DNA from: a virus
DNA: 22,989 nt
Reading direction: 5' to 3' (one strand)
Virus record (IMG/VR): IMGVR_UViG_3300034947_000032
Span: 1 to 22,989 of that record
Shown: piece after piece, positions 1-8,215 of the stretch
How positions within the stretch are numbered: the stretch's first letter is position 1
How the letters are laid out: every line of letters begins with the position of its first letter
Made by a program: the position numbers and the translations under genes
The notes under the pieces: model-generated
The model's database searches: none
Seen by the model: the letters and a program-made list of their open reading frames with translations, nothing else
What the model was told of the DNA's origin: nothing

Positions 1-2211
1 GCCGAGGTGTTCCTCCTCCTTCAGTCGTTGCCCCTGCTGGAACCGCTCCTCGCTTTGACGCAGCCGCTGCTGATTCTTCTGCTCCTCGATCTGAGCCTTG
101 GACTGGGCCTGGATCTGCAACCCCTGGACCTTGGCCTGGGTGAGAGCCAGTTCCCGTTGGACCTTGGGATCGGTTCCCTGGCCGTTCTGCTGAGCCTGCT
201 GCTGGACCGCCTGGAACCACTTCTGCAGTTGCTGCCCGATTTGATCGAGCTGGATGGTAGCGGCCTCGATGAGCTGCTTGTTGGCCTCGTCCTGGGCAGC
301 GACCGCCATGTACTTCTGGATCGTCACCCCGAAGTTGGCCAAGCCGGCCAGCTCGCCCATGGTCGGCGTTCCCGTGGTAACCTGGATTTTTCGCATGACC
401 TGGTTGAGAGCATTGATCAAAGCCATAACCATCTGCGCGGGATCCTGGCCCCGGCGCGGCCTGACCTGGACACCAGCCATGAGGGATCCAACCATCAATT
501 CGGCATCGTGCACGGTTTCGGTAACCAAAATCGGCTTGTTGGGAATCCACCTGGTCGCCAGTCGTGGATCGTCGCTGTTCGCCTGAACATACATGCGCAA
601 GACGTCGCGCTGAGCATCGGGGTCCAAAAGCGGCCGCACGGCCATGAGTTTGTCAGCCATGGCCACTTGCAGCATCTTGTTGCCTGATCCCAGGACTTGC
701 TCGGGGTCAACGTCCCAGTAATCGGCATCGAGGTACTGAGGAGGGACTTCCTGCTTCAAACAACGCAGTCTGAATTTTCGGACCTCGGGATCATCCGAAT
801 TCTTTTTCATGAACCGGCGCACGATCTCGAGGTATTGCTGCTTTTGATAGGTATAGGAAAGGGAGAGCATGGTTCCCACCAAAGCATTAGCGGCGTTGAC
901 TTCCGCCATGATCTCCGTAGCTGTCTTTTCCTTTTGAACCCCCGTGTCCCTGCCTTCTCGGAATTGCGCGGCCGCTTCATTCATTTGCTGCCGGTTGTCG
1001 GCCATGGTGCCCATGACCAGGTTGTGATTGATCTGCCACCTATCATTCTGATTGACGAAGTCTACACCCTCGGGCACCACCCCATAGTTATGTAGATCGA
1101 TCTTAGTCAACCTCTCTGCATCATCAGCATTGGAGACTCGGAAGTAGTTGAGTAGGTTCTCGAAGGTCGCATCATTGACCTTACAGCGCAGTCGATTCTG
1201 AAGGTTGCATACTGCGTAAATCAGCCAGCCAAGTGATCGGACGCTATGATACTTGAACGGAGACTTCGGACTGAGATCGCCAAACTGAAAGTGTAGGATC
1301 TCGTTCAATTGATTCGCATAGATCCTGTTTTTGCCATTGTATAACCACTGCTGCGTGTCCAGGCCGAGCTTTTGCAGTGTGATCTTGCTATCATTGATTT
1401 CGCCCCTCGGGGGAGTGTCCAAAATCATGCGTCTGCGCCAGCCGTGATTCTTGCCTTCGGTCGAATAGAAGTAGAAGTCCCAGGTGTCAATAGTAGGAAC
1501 CACGTCGGATGAATAGTAGACCCCGTCCTGCTTGATCTGCTCCACCAGCTTCTCGGGTCGCAGTGAATCCCAATCAGTGATCTGTCCGGTTGGTTGCGCC
1601 ACGCACCACTTAACCGCCTTCCTGGCCAGCTCTGTGTTCCAGCCTGGATCCACATGCTTGCGCTCGATCATGTCCGACATTTCATAGGCAGTGTATTGCC
1701 GGAAGATCGCGAAGTGGTTCAGGTTCTCCATCGATAAGAGCGTGTTCGACGGGATGAGCAAATCCGCGATTTCGAGCGGCCGTGGTTTCCATCTGTATTT
1801 ATCCGCCCAGTGAACCGGACCAATCCCGTGCAGAACCGTGGCCGCCATTTGGGATCGAACCATCTCAAAGTAGACCAGGGAATTCTTGAGGATCCGATTA
1901 ATCTCATCGGTTACGATCGCGCCCCAGGTGCCCCGCATTCGGCTGGGCCCATAGTTCAAAGTCAGGGTGAAGTAATGTGCCGGCTTGATGTAAGCGTTGT
2001 AATAGCTGCGCCTGGCATCGGCACCGAGCTTGGGGGCATCCAAGAAATTGACGTTTGTATTGATCCTGGCCGACTCGGCTTCTTCGTTGGTCCAGGGCGG
2101 GAACCCGTTAAAAAGTCTGTCGATAAGTGCCCGATTTGTCGCCCGGGGGAAGTCAGCCTGGCGCATTTCTTGGACTATCTGATCCACGTAGGAGGCAGTC
2201 GAAAAGTTCAT
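1..2211 (-). CDS. Phage portal (head-tail connector) protein, 3' end cut by window edge
   Basis: Reading the minus strand from the ATG at 2211 gives 737 open codons with no stop before the window edge, so the C-terminus is missing. Portal proteins form the dodecameric ring at the capsid vertex through which DNA is packaged. Visible support: an N-terminal alpha/beta part with 'LHGIGPVHW' and 'PRPLEIADLLIPSNT' (wing-like region), and a helical part with 'QKEKTATEIMAE' near residues 426-436, which resembles the TATE-type segment of podophage-like portals. From about residue 655 the protein is very Gln-rich and probably coiled coil (barrel or tail extension). The length is nearer P22-type than T7-type portals. 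The ribosome site is weak (GGATTA about 10 nt upstream). It is the only structural gene seen, and the rest of the morphogenesis genes presumably lie to the left. The family call comes from remembered motifs, not a search. Confidence 0.75.
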   Translation of the reverse strand, partial: MNFSTASYVDQIVQEMRQADFPRATNRALIDRLFNGFPPWTNEEAESARINTNVNFLDAPKLGADARRSYYNAYIKPAHYFTLTLNYGPSRMRGTWGAIVTDEINRILKNSLVYFEMVRSQMAATVLHGIGPVHWADKYRWKPRPLEIADLLIPSNTLLSMENLNHFAIFRQYTAYEMSDMIERKHVDPGWNTELARKAVKWCVAQPTGQITDWDSLRPEKLVEQIKQDGVYYSSDVVPTIDTWDFYFYSTEGKNHGWRRRMILDTPPRGEINDSKITLQKLGLDTQQWLYNGKNRIYANQLNEILHFQFGDLSPKSPFKYHSVRSLGWLIYAVCNLQNRLRCKVNDATFENLLNYFRVSNADDAERLTKIDLHNYGVVPEGVDFVNQNDRWQINHNLVMGTMADNRQQMNEAAAQFREGRDTGVQKEKTATEIMAEVNAANALVGTMLSLSYTYQKQQYLEIVRRFMKKNSDDPEVRKFRLRCLKQEVPPQYLDADYWDVDPEQVLGSGNKMLQVAMADKLMAVRPLLDPDAQRDVLRMYVQANSDDPRLATRWIPNKPILVTETVHDAELMVGSLMAGVQVRPRRGQDPAQMVMALINALNQVMRKIQVTTGTPTMGELAGLANFGVTIQKYMAVAAQDEANKQLIEAATIQLDQIGQQLQKWFQAVQQQAQQNGQGTDPKVQRELALTQAKVQGLQIQAQSKAQIEEQKNQQRLRQSEERFQQGQRLKEEEHLG

Positions 2212-2298
2212 GGCTTAATCCAATCAATCCTAAGTTGTCTGTTCACTGGAATCCCATATTGGCTTGAAGACCGTCCGTTTCAAGCCCATAACGGCCGT

Positions 2299-2913
2299 AT
2301 GCCCTCAACTTACGGCCTACTCAGCAAGACCGATATCGAAATCCTCGAGCGCATTTTGACCGACATTGTGGAGGCCCGAGTGGCCGGTCTGGCGGTCACG
2401 ATTCTCGAGATTGGTGTCTGGAACGGGAACACTGCCAGGTCGATGCGCGACTTCCTGAAAAGCAAAGGAACACCGATTGCGTACACTGGAATCGAAAACG
2501 GAGTGGGTTCCGAATCCGAACTCAAACCGCCCTTCGATGGTGCCTGCAGAATCATCAAGGCCGACTCGATCGCTGCCCGGGCCCAGGTCTACGACTACCA
2601 GCAATTTGACCTGGTGCTCATCGATGGTTGCCATTGTCTGACTCATGCCTGCATGGATTTCCTTTGCTACCAATCCCTGGTCACTCCTGGCGGGTATGCG
2701 CTATTTCACGATATCAATCCAGCCTTCCAACATGTGCCCCAACACCATGCCAGCAAGGATCATGAATCCATGCCGCTCCAGGTCGCGGTAGTCGATGCGC
2801 TCAAACTGCTGGGACTGCTGGACAACAAGTTCCCCGGTTGGTCCGGTCGGATGACCAAATACGAACCGGAAGTTTCCAACGGGTTCTTTGTTGCCAGGAA
2901 ACTCACATCTTGA
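2299..2913 (+). CDS. Class I SAM-dependent methyltransferase (Methyltransf_24-like)
   Basis: A 204-aa protein. 'ILEIGVWNGNT' (residues 35-45) is the glycine-rich SAM-binding motif I. 'FDLVLIDGCHCLTHACMDF' (103-121) followed by 'LVTPGGYALFHDI' (127-139) is the typical motif II/III stretch of the Methyltransf_24 / cephalosporin-hydroxylase-like family, often linked to sugar or small-molecule methylation. The frame is open further upstream, but that part lies antisense to the portal gene, so I take the ATG at 2299. No clear Shine-Dalgarno precedes it. It stands alone on the plus strand, divergent from the portal gene (87-bp gap) and convergent with the next gene, overlapping it by 11 bp, which is a moron-like position. 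The gap holds a weak promoter candidate (TTGTCT 2235, TATTGG 2257, 16-bp spacer). The substrate is unknown; given the neighbours a glycan is plausible. Confidence 0.8.
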   Translation: MPSTYGLLSKTDIEILERILTDIVEARVAGLAVTILEIGVWNGNTARSMRDFLKSKGTPIAYTGIENGVGSESELKPPFDGACRIIKADSIAARAQVYDYQQFDLVLIDGCHCLTHACMDFLCYQSLVTPGGYALFHDINPAFQHVPQHHASKDHESMPLQVAVVDALKLLGLLDNKFPGWSGRMTKYEPEVSNGFFVARKLTS

Positions 2914-3682
2914 GCAATTTGAACACCTTCTGGGCAAACAGCACATTATGCTGTCTGCATCGTTCCAGGTAGTCATAGACCTGCGCAGGAGCCCTCATAG
3001 TCGAATGGACCTTGTACCAGTTTTGCTCGTTCACCCGATAGTGGAGGGGCTCCAAGCTGTAGAATTTTGACGAGAACGGTTTCCAGCAAAGCACCTTCCT
3101 GGCCAGGAGCATCGCCCAGTAAACCCCGTGGTAGGAGCTGGTCACGACGGTTTTACCCGAAGCCAGGAACATCAGCACCTCCCGGTATTTCTCGGCCGGA
3201 TGTTTGTTGTTCATCTTGGCTCGGCCTTTGATCTCCTTGATCTGGCAGAGTGGATGCTCGTAGACCACCACGTCATGACTCGGCGCGGTATCCCGGGCCT
3301 CATCGAAAAGCGGACTCATGCAACTCGGGCACGGGACGTAATCCCACGGATTGCCAAAATCGCGCAGGCCGATGAGGTCAAACTCCTTGGTCCACTCTGG
3401 CCATTTGACCAGGTGCTCGAGGTGATCGTTGGCCCCGACTCCCCATAAGACCATTGGATGGTTCTTCCGGTTCAGTGCTTTTCGGAGCACTTCTGCCGTG
3501 TCTGGGTAGAAAAGGCCGCTGCCACCGAAGATGGCCGCTTTCTCGCCGAATATGTCCAGATCCTCCACGTCATTGGGCAAAACCTCCACATCGGCGAGCT
3601 CTTTGAAGTAGGTTGTGGGGCGGCAAACCTGCTCGGCCAGGTTATCGGGATTGACCGTCATCCAGCTGATCGTAGGTATCAT
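2903..3682 (-). CDS. Polysaccharide pyruvyl transferase-like protein
   Basis: A 259-aa protein resembling the polysaccharide pyruvyl transferase family (PF04230-like), whose members add ketal pyruvate to exopolysaccharide or cell-wall sugars and have a GT-B-like fold. Visible motifs: 'AIFGGSGLFYPD' (50-61), 'VLWGVGAND' (78-86), 'LIGLRDFG', and near the C-terminus 'VVTSSYHGVYWAMLLARKVLCW', which matches the family's 'SxRxHG...A...G.P' acceptor/phosphate-binding stretch. The frame extends eight codons further upstream, but the ATG at 3682 is preferred because AAGGTGG lies about 7 nt before it. The 3' end overlaps the end of the convergent methyltransferase, and the 5' end overlaps the small upstream minus gene by 41 bp, suggesting co-transcription. 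Known in phages only occasionally; a surface-glycan role is inferred. Confidence 0.72.
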   Translation of the reverse strand: MIPTISWMTVNPDNLAEQVCRPTTYFKELADVEVLPNDVEDLDIFGEKAAIFGGSGLFYPDTAEVLRKALNRKNHPMVLWGVGANDHLEHLVKWPEWTKEFDLIGLRDFGNPWDYVPCPSCMSPLFDEARDTAPSHDVVVYEHPLCQIKEIKGRAKMNNKHPAEKYREVLMFLASGKTVVTSSYHGVYWAMLLARKVLCWKPFSSKFYSLEPLHYRVNEQNWYKVHSTMRAPAQVYDYLERCRQHNVLFAQKVFKLLKM

Positions 3683-3836
3683 TCTGCACCACCTTTTCCG
3701 CACCAATGCCTACCGATGCAACCAAAAAGGGCACAACAAACCTGAAAAGCTGGCGGCGAGACACCCTGGCCTCGTACTCCACGGCGTGATTAGGAGAACC
3801 AGGCTTTCCCAGCTCGCCAACCTTCGTCACTGCCAT
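3642..3836 (-). CDS. Small hypothetical protein with possible membrane segment
   Basis: A 64-aa frame starting at the ATG at 3836, preceded by GGAAGG seven bases upstream. Residues about 31-47 (FRFVVPFLVASVGIGAE) form a hydrophobic stretch after two arginines (RRQLF), so it could be a single membrane segment or a short export signal. The C-terminus is acidic and polar. It overlaps the downstream pyruvyl transferase-like gene by 41 bp on the same strand, consistent with a two-gene operon. I do not recognise a family. The good ribosome site and position favour a real gene; the short length and the long overlap argue against. Alternatively it is a leader frame for the downstream gene. Confidence 0.45.
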   Translation of the reverse strand: MAVTKVGELGKPGSPNHAVEYEARVSRRQLFRFVVPFLVASVGIGAEKVVQNDTYDQLDDGQSR

Positions 3837-3940
3837 ATGTATGCCTTCCATCTTCACAGCTGAACACTACTTCTGATCAGCATAGACGGCAACACATTTG
3901 AACGCTTGCAAATCTCTGCCCATTTGGGCTAACCCTGGTC

Positions 3941-4624
3941 ATGCTCAAGTCGAGAACAATGTGGCCACCTGGAGGGTGGCAATACTTCGAGCCGGCTACA
4001 GGGTGGAAAGCACCAGTAGGTTTGACTTTCCAGCAGGTAGTTGCGCGTATCATCCAGCACCGACTTGCCAACAAGCAGCATCGGCTCTCGACCGATCCCG
4101 ATGTTGTGGCCCAGCAACTCGATGACTTCACTTGTGCCAGGTTGAACGACAACCCTTCCTGGTGTGCAAATCTAACCGTGCCGCCGTCTTTTACAGTGCC
4201 CCTGCCGAGTCGATCCCTCCGCGCAGGGGCAGGCGATGTTGCGGGAGGAGCTAGGTTCCTCAAGAACGCAGGAGCTGGGATCAAAATCTGGATCGATTGG
4301 TTTGGCGAAGGCAAGCCGGTCGGTAAAACCCTTGCAGAAAATCGCGCCGGAATCTGCGCCACCTGCCCCCAAAACGATCAGAAGAAAGGAGTCTTCGCGT
4401 GGTTTACCGGAAAGGCCGTGGCTGAGATCAAGGCGATCTTTTCTGCCCTAAACGACTTGAACATGCACACCTCCCAAGACGATAAGCTCAAAGTGTGCAA
4501 AGCCTGCGATTGCCCACTGAAAGCCAAAGTCTGGGCCCCGCTTCACATCGTCAAAAAGCACATCACAGTTGAGGCCTCGAGCAGGCTGGACGAACGATGC
4601 TGGATTTTGCATGAGGAGGAGTAA
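3941..4624 (+). CDS. Cys-rich phage hypothetical protein (probable zinc-binding)
   Basis: A 227-aa protein (221 aa from the alternative ATG at 3959). From residue 7 the N-terminus reads 'MWPPGGWQYFEPATGWKAP' followed by 'TFQQVVARIIQHRLAN', a pattern I recall from a phage family of unknown function. The C-terminal half has 'ICATCPQND' (C139, C142) and 'VCKACDCPLKAKVW' (C186, C189, C191) and a further Cys near the end, spaced like one or two zinc sites. The start at 3959 matches where the conserved sequence begins, but neither start has a strong ribosome site. It lies 14 bp upstream of the two-domain glycosyltransferase and heads that plus-strand run. A metal-binding structural or regulatory role is likely; nothing more specific can be said. 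Confidence 0.75.
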   Translation: MLKSRTMWPPGGWQYFEPATGWKAPVGLTFQQVVARIIQHRLANKQHRLSTDPDVVAQQLDDFTCARLNDNPSWCANLTVPPSFTVPLPSRSLRAGAGDVAGGARFLKNAGAGIKIWIDWFGEGKPVGKTLAENRAGICATCPQNDQKKGVFAWFTGKAVAEIKAIFSALNDLNMHTSQDDKLKVCKACDCPLKAKVWAPLHIVKKHITVEASSRLDERCWILHEEE

Positions 4625-4638
4625 GGACTCAAACCGCC

Positions 4639-6129
4639 ATGCTGTGTGTCCTGCCAGTCTACACAAAGGACGTCCCTCGACTGCTTAACCTGCTGAAATG
4701 GATCCACCAGCTCGGTGGATGCAAGGATCATTCCGCCATCATTGTGGCCGATGCAGCCACGTCGGCCCCGGCGATCTTTGACCTCCAGCAGGAAGCGCAG
4801 AAATCCTTCCACTGCGTCGAAGTCTCAACGACCGCCAAGTCGGTCAATGGCTGGCCGCAAGGCCCCAACGAACTCTTCCTTCGAGCTGCAGAGGTAGCAA
4901 GGTCGCACCACATGCACTGGCTCTTTTTGGAGCCTGATGCAGTGCCACTCTGCCCGGGTTGGCTGGACAAGATCGATATCCACTACCGCGCCAAAGGAGC
5001 CATTTACTTCGGCCAGGTGGTGCCATGCAACAAGCCAGACTTGCCTCCAAGCCACTTCACCGGCGTTGGGGTTTACCCGGCCAATGCCTTCGATGAGGTC
5101 GCGGCTTATGTCCGTAAAAGACCCGACATGGCTTTCGATATTTCTACGGCACAAGTCCTGGTGCCGAAGGCGACCCACAGCAACCTGTTTCAGCATCTTT
5201 GGGGTGAGGTGGGCAATCCGCCAACATTCGCAGAACGTGGGATCCCGAGGACAGAGGTTTTCGATTTGAACTACCTGCGCAAGGATGCGGTCCTTTTCCA
5301 CCGGACCAAAGACGGCAACTTGATCGAGCTCCTGCGCCGGCAGCTCGGGGTGGTGACCAAAGTCAACCTGGACAAACCGTTCATCCAGCTGGGCCGCTTC
5401 GGGGACATCATCCTACTGCTGCCGGCAATGAAGTATCTCTACGACACGACCGGAGTCCGACCCAAAATGATCGTGTCGAAAGATTACGGCTCAGTGCTGG
5501 ATGGGGTTTCCTATGTAGAGCGGTTCTCGCTGCCGGTTCATTGGTTCATGGGGATGCCCCGGGCCCGGGCATGGGCAGACGAGAGATTCGGAGGGCACAC
5601 CGTGCTCCAATGCCATGGGCACCAGTGGGGAATCAATCTGAAGCAATGGCCAAACTTCATGACATCGATGCTGGATCGCACGGGGGTACCGCTTCACCTG
5701 TTTCGGGAACTTCCGCTGGTTTTCGATCGGCGCAACTCTGAACGAGAAAAGGCAGCCATACCCAGGACCAACGGCAAGCCTTACATCCTGGTCAATACCC
5801 TTGGAGTCTCCAGTCCGTTTCCTCATGGCCCAAAAATCTTCTCAGCCCTCAAGCACCTAATGACCCAGGTGGCAATCATCGACATGAGTCGGATCCGGTG
5901 CCACCGCATCTTTGACCTGCTGGGCCCGATCGATGCAGCCATTGGTATGATCACGACCGACACCGCCACGTTGCACCTCGCCCATGGATCTCCCAAACCC
6001 TACATTGCACTCACCGTCGACGGTTGGTGCACTAGCAGTCCAAGAGGCAATTGCGTTCTAGAAGTGAAGTACTCGCGATTCATGGGATCACTGGCCGCCA
6101 TCGTGGAAACCGTAGAGAAGTGGCTATGA
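4639..6129 (+). CDS. Two-domain glycosyltransferase: GT-A-like plus GT9 (heptosyltransferase-like)
   Basis: A 496-aa protein with two sugar-transfer modules. Residues about 1-225 look GT-A-like: 'MLCVLPVYTKDVPRLLNLLKW' is a typical nucleotide-sugar-binding start and 'WLFLEPDAVPLCPGWLDKI' (E98-P-D100) fits the acidic DxD-type metal site. Residues about 245-496 look like GT9, the ADP-heptose:LPS heptosyltransferase group: 'IQLGRFGDIILLLPAMKYL' from residue 249 is the N-terminal hallmark and 'ITTDTATLHLAHGSPKPYIAL' from 438 is the C-terminal nucleotide-sugar site. Such enzymes act at the cytoplasmic face of the inner membrane on lipopolysaccharide core or similar acceptors. The start ATG follows the previous gene by 14 bp. 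The stop overlaps the next start (ATGA), so translation is coupled. The acceptor and donor are unknown. Confidence 0.78.
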   Translation: MLCVLPVYTKDVPRLLNLLKWIHQLGGCKDHSAIIVADAATSAPAIFDLQQEAQKSFHCVEVSTTAKSVNGWPQGPNELFLRAAEVARSHHMHWLFLEPDAVPLCPGWLDKIDIHYRAKGAIYFGQVVPCNKPDLPPSHFTGVGVYPANAFDEVAAYVRKRPDMAFDISTAQVLVPKATHSNLFQHLWGEVGNPPTFAERGIPRTEVFDLNYLRKDAVLFHRTKDGNLIELLRRQLGVVTKVNLDKPFIQLGRFGDIILLLPAMKYLYDTTGVRPKMIVSKDYGSVLDGVSYVERFSLPVHWFMGMPRARAWADERFGGHTVLQCHGHQWGINLKQWPNFMTSMLDRTGVPLHLFRELPLVFDRRNSEREKAAIPRTNGKPYILVNTLGVSSPFPHGPKIFSALKHLMTQVAIIDMSRIRCHRIFDLLGPIDAAIGMITTDTATLHLAHGSPKPYIALTVDGWCTSSPRGNCVLEVKYSRFMGSLAAIVETVEKWL

Positions 6130-6791
6130 TCTATCACGTTTATTCCACCTACAAACCGAAGGATCCTAATACGGCCAGGAGAATGCGTCTGGCTCAAATC
6201 ACCTGGTCAAAGCAACCATGGGAAGAAATACCAATCACTGATGACGAGGTCAGATGCTACAGGGATCACATGGGCCAGGTGCCCTATGTCAGGGATCTAA
6301 TAGCCAAAGGAGTCGCCGGCAAAAAGCCTGAAGACATCATCGTATTCACCAACTCAGACATCTGCGTTGCGGAGGCCTGCAGCTTCAAGGTGGTCATGGC
6401 TTTTCAGAGCATCGATGCCGCCTATTGCTTTCGCCGGGATTTCCACAAATTCACTGAGCCAATTCCAGATGACCAGATCAAGAGGGGCTACCCATATTGC
6501 GGCAGTGACTTCTACGCTTTCAGGGTTGGATGGTGGCTCGAAAACGGCCCAGACTTTCCAGACATGCTCCTCGGCCGCGAGGCCTGGGACTCGGTTTTGC
6601 GGATCCTCATCGAAATGACGCACCCAAAACAGAACGTCACCCTGCACAACCTGATCTATCATGAGCGACATGCATCGGTCTGGGAGAACCCACAAAATCG
6701 CAGGAGGATACCGAGCCAGCTCCTCAATATCAGTGTCGCCAGGGATTGGATGTTGAGTTTCGGGCACAATCCCCGCAGCATCGGAATATGA
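6126..6791 (+). CDS. GT-A-like hypothetical protein, probable glycosyltransferase
   Basis: A 221-aa protein beginning at the ATG that overlaps the stop of the preceding glycosyltransferase by 4 bases (ATGA) and ending in another ATGA overlap with the FkbM methyltransferase. The N-terminus 'MIYHVYSTYKP' and 'EDIIVFTNSDICVAE' (acidic 'NSD' turn after a beta strand) resemble a nucleotide-sugar binding GT-A core. 'GSDFYAFRVGWW', 'PDMLLGREAWDSVLRILIE' and 'NLIYHERHASVWE' resemble conserved segments seen in uncharacterised GT-A-like proteins. The tight coupling on both sides argues that the three products act in one pathway. I cannot assign a sugar. The frame also opens 25 codons further upstream, inside the previous gene, but the coupled ATG is the better start. 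Confidence 0.65.
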   Translation: MIYHVYSTYKPKDPNTARRMRLAQITWSKQPWEEIPITDDEVRCYRDHMGQVPYVRDLIAKGVAGKKPEDIIVFTNSDICVAEACSFKVVMAFQSIDAAYCFRRDFHKFTEPIPDDQIKRGYPYCGSDFYAFRVGWWLENGPDFPDMLLGREAWDSVLRILIEMTHPKQNVTLHNLIYHERHASVWENPQNRRRIPSQLLNISVARDWMLSFGHNPRSIGI

Positions 6792-7450
6792 GTCTTAACT
6801 CCCTGCTCGACCTCGAAGAGATCCACGGCCTTTTGATTCCCAGGAAAGACACATCCGCCTGCAAGCACATTCGCAAAACAGGCAAGCTGGCCTGGAATCC
6901 GGCTTTCACCGGACTCAAAGTTTGGAATGAGCTTAAACCCGGGTCAGTTGTATTTGATATTGGCGCATTCATTGGCGACACAGCCCCGGTTTTTCTCGAT
7001 CGACAATGCGAGGTCCACGCCTTCGAGCCTAAGCCGGATATGTTTGTCTGCCTTCTCCACAACTGCCCTAGAGCCTTTTGCTACAATCTCGCAATCGGTG
7101 ACGGCACCAGGTTCGACCTCTCCAATAAAACCGGGAACATGGGCGGCCAATCACTGCTACCTGGCCAGCGTTACAGCATCCGCCTCGATGACCTGAACGT
7201 GGAACGGCTCGACGTCCTCAAGATCGACGTGGAAGGCTTTGAGCTGAAGGTGCTCGAGGGGGCCGCTGAAACCATCAGGCGGTTTCATCCGATTATCCAC
7301 ATCGAACTCAACGTCAATGGACTAAAGCGTTTTGGCGCGACCCCTGAAATAACCCGCAAAATGCTGGCGAATTTGGGCTACCTTAGCCAGCAGGTGGTGC
7401 ATCATCACGATGAGGGGTATAACAGTCATTGCGACATGATCTGTCGTTGA
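6788..7450 (+). CDS. FkbM-family SAM-dependent methyltransferase
   Basis: A 220-aa class I methyltransferase. 'SVVFDIGAFIGDTAPVF' (53-69) is the SAM-binding motif and 'EVHAFEPKPDMF' the second-strand acidic site. 'LDVLKIDVEGFELKVLEGA' is the signature of the FkbM family, whose known members O-methylate sugars and small molecules and are frequent in polysaccharide clusters. Translation is coupled to the upstream GT-A-like gene by an ATGA overlap, so I infer it methylates the glycan built by the two preceding products. The frame opens 14 codons earlier inside the preceding gene; the coupled ATG is preferred. The protein is of ordinary length for the family, with no visible loss of key residues. 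Confidence 0.88.
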   Translation: MSLNSLLDLEEIHGLLIPRKDTSACKHIRKTGKLAWNPAFTGLKVWNELKPGSVVFDIGAFIGDTAPVFLDRQCEVHAFEPKPDMFVCLLHNCPRAFCYNLAIGDGTRFDLSNKTGNMGGQSLLPGQRYSIRLDDLNVERLDVLKIDVEGFELKVLEGAAETIRRFHPIIHIELNVNGLKRFGATPEITRKMLANLGYLSQQVVHHHDEGYNSHCDMICR

Positions 7451-7454
7451 GGCC

Positions 7455-7886
7455 ATGAGTAAACTGGATCCGAAGAATCTTCCCGAGAACATCCGGCGGT
7501 GCATGGAGCCCCGGGTCCGCAAGGAGCTCAAAACACCCACGGTTGACGAAGCCCTCGAAAAGCAGGACCGCAAAGAGGAACTGGAAATGCACCGGCAGCT
7601 CGAGGCCTATTGCAACGTGGCCGACATTGCGATCGTCCACAGCCGCACCGACAAGAAGTCCACGACAAAGAAAGGCACCCCTGACTTTGTCCTGCTCTGG
7701 AACGGCCGAGGCTGCGCGATCGAACTCAAAGGCCCCCACGGCAAGCTGACCGATGAACAGAAAACGACCATTCAAGCATGGATGGAAAAATCCAAAGTTC
7801 CATGCCTGGTGTCTTCAAACCTGGCCCAGGCAATCGATTGGGCCCGAAAACAACTAGGAATGCCGCCTAGAGGTACTTCGGTGTGA
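7455..7886 (+). CDS. VRR-NUC domain nuclease (PD-(D/E)xK superfamily)
   Basis: A 143-aa protein whose central part matches the VRR-NUC fold: an acidic helix residue near E44, then 'KGTPDFVLLWNGRGCAIELKGPHGKLTDEQ', with D77 in G-x-P-D and E90-x-K92 as the catalytic triad and the trailing D/Q typical of phage VRR-NUC proteins. These are structure-specific or Holliday-junction-type nucleases common in phages. The start follows GAGG in the short gap after the FkbM gene, so it may be the last gene of that transcript although it belongs functionally to DNA metabolism. The 3' end overlaps the convergent HTH gene by 20 bp. Confidence 0.87.
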   Translation: MSKLDPKNLPENIRRCMEPRVRKELKTPTVDEALEKQDRKEELEMHRQLEAYCNVADIAIVHSRTDKKSTTKKGTPDFVLLWNGRGCAIELKGPHGKLTDEQKTTIQAWMEKSKVPCLVSSNLAQAIDWARKQLGMPPRGTSV

Positions 7887-8202
7887 CCGTTTCTGAGATC
7901 TCCTGAATGACTTTTCGCTGGATCGCTCGAACAGCAACTTCCGTTTCCCAGCTTTCGCCATTTCGGAATCTAGCCCTGGCACCAATAGCCTCGCCCTTCC
8001 AGATCCGATACTGGACCTTGCTTTTGCTAATACGCAAAATCTCGGAAATGCGCTTGGTGCTCACCCCTGCCCTAGCCAATACCACGCATCGGACCTCTTC
8101 CACAGCCTTCTCGAATGTGGCAGTTTCCCGAGTTATTGGGAACCTGATCTGATGCCGGTTAGCCTTGCCATTGCCAGACTTCTGGCTTTTGCTTTTTGGC
8201 AT
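7867..8202 (-). CDS. Helix-turn-helix phage protein, putative regulator
   Basis: A 111-aa basic protein from the ATG at 8202, chosen over a GTG two codons upstream because AAGGTG sits five bases before it. Residues about 46-66 ('VSTKRISEILRISKSKVQYRIWKGE') form a clear helix-turn-helix. The rest is a short N-terminal basic arm and a helical C-terminus with 'GARARFRNGESW'. I recall similar small HTH proteins in many phages without known function; they are thought to be transcription regulators, and a small-terminase role cannot be ruled out. It lies 13 bp downstream of the C2H2 protein gene on the same strand, so the two form an operon reading from the divergent control region at 8576-8721. 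Confidence 0.7.
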   Translation of the reverse strand: MPKSKSQKSGNGKANRHQIRFPITRETATFEKAVEEVRCVVLARAGVSTKRISEILRISKSKVQYRIWKGEAIGARARFRNGESWETEVAVRAIQRKVIQEISETVTPKYL

Positions 8203-8215
8203 ACTCACACCTTGT

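Noticed and set aside
7-687. 226-aa plus-strand Leu-rich frame
   Set aside because: Antisense to the Gln-rich portal tail; the Leu-rich look is a by-product of complementing Gln/Lys codons.
3877-4362. 161-aa minus-strand frame
   Set aside because: Antisense to the Cys-rich phage protein, which has recognisable conserved segments.
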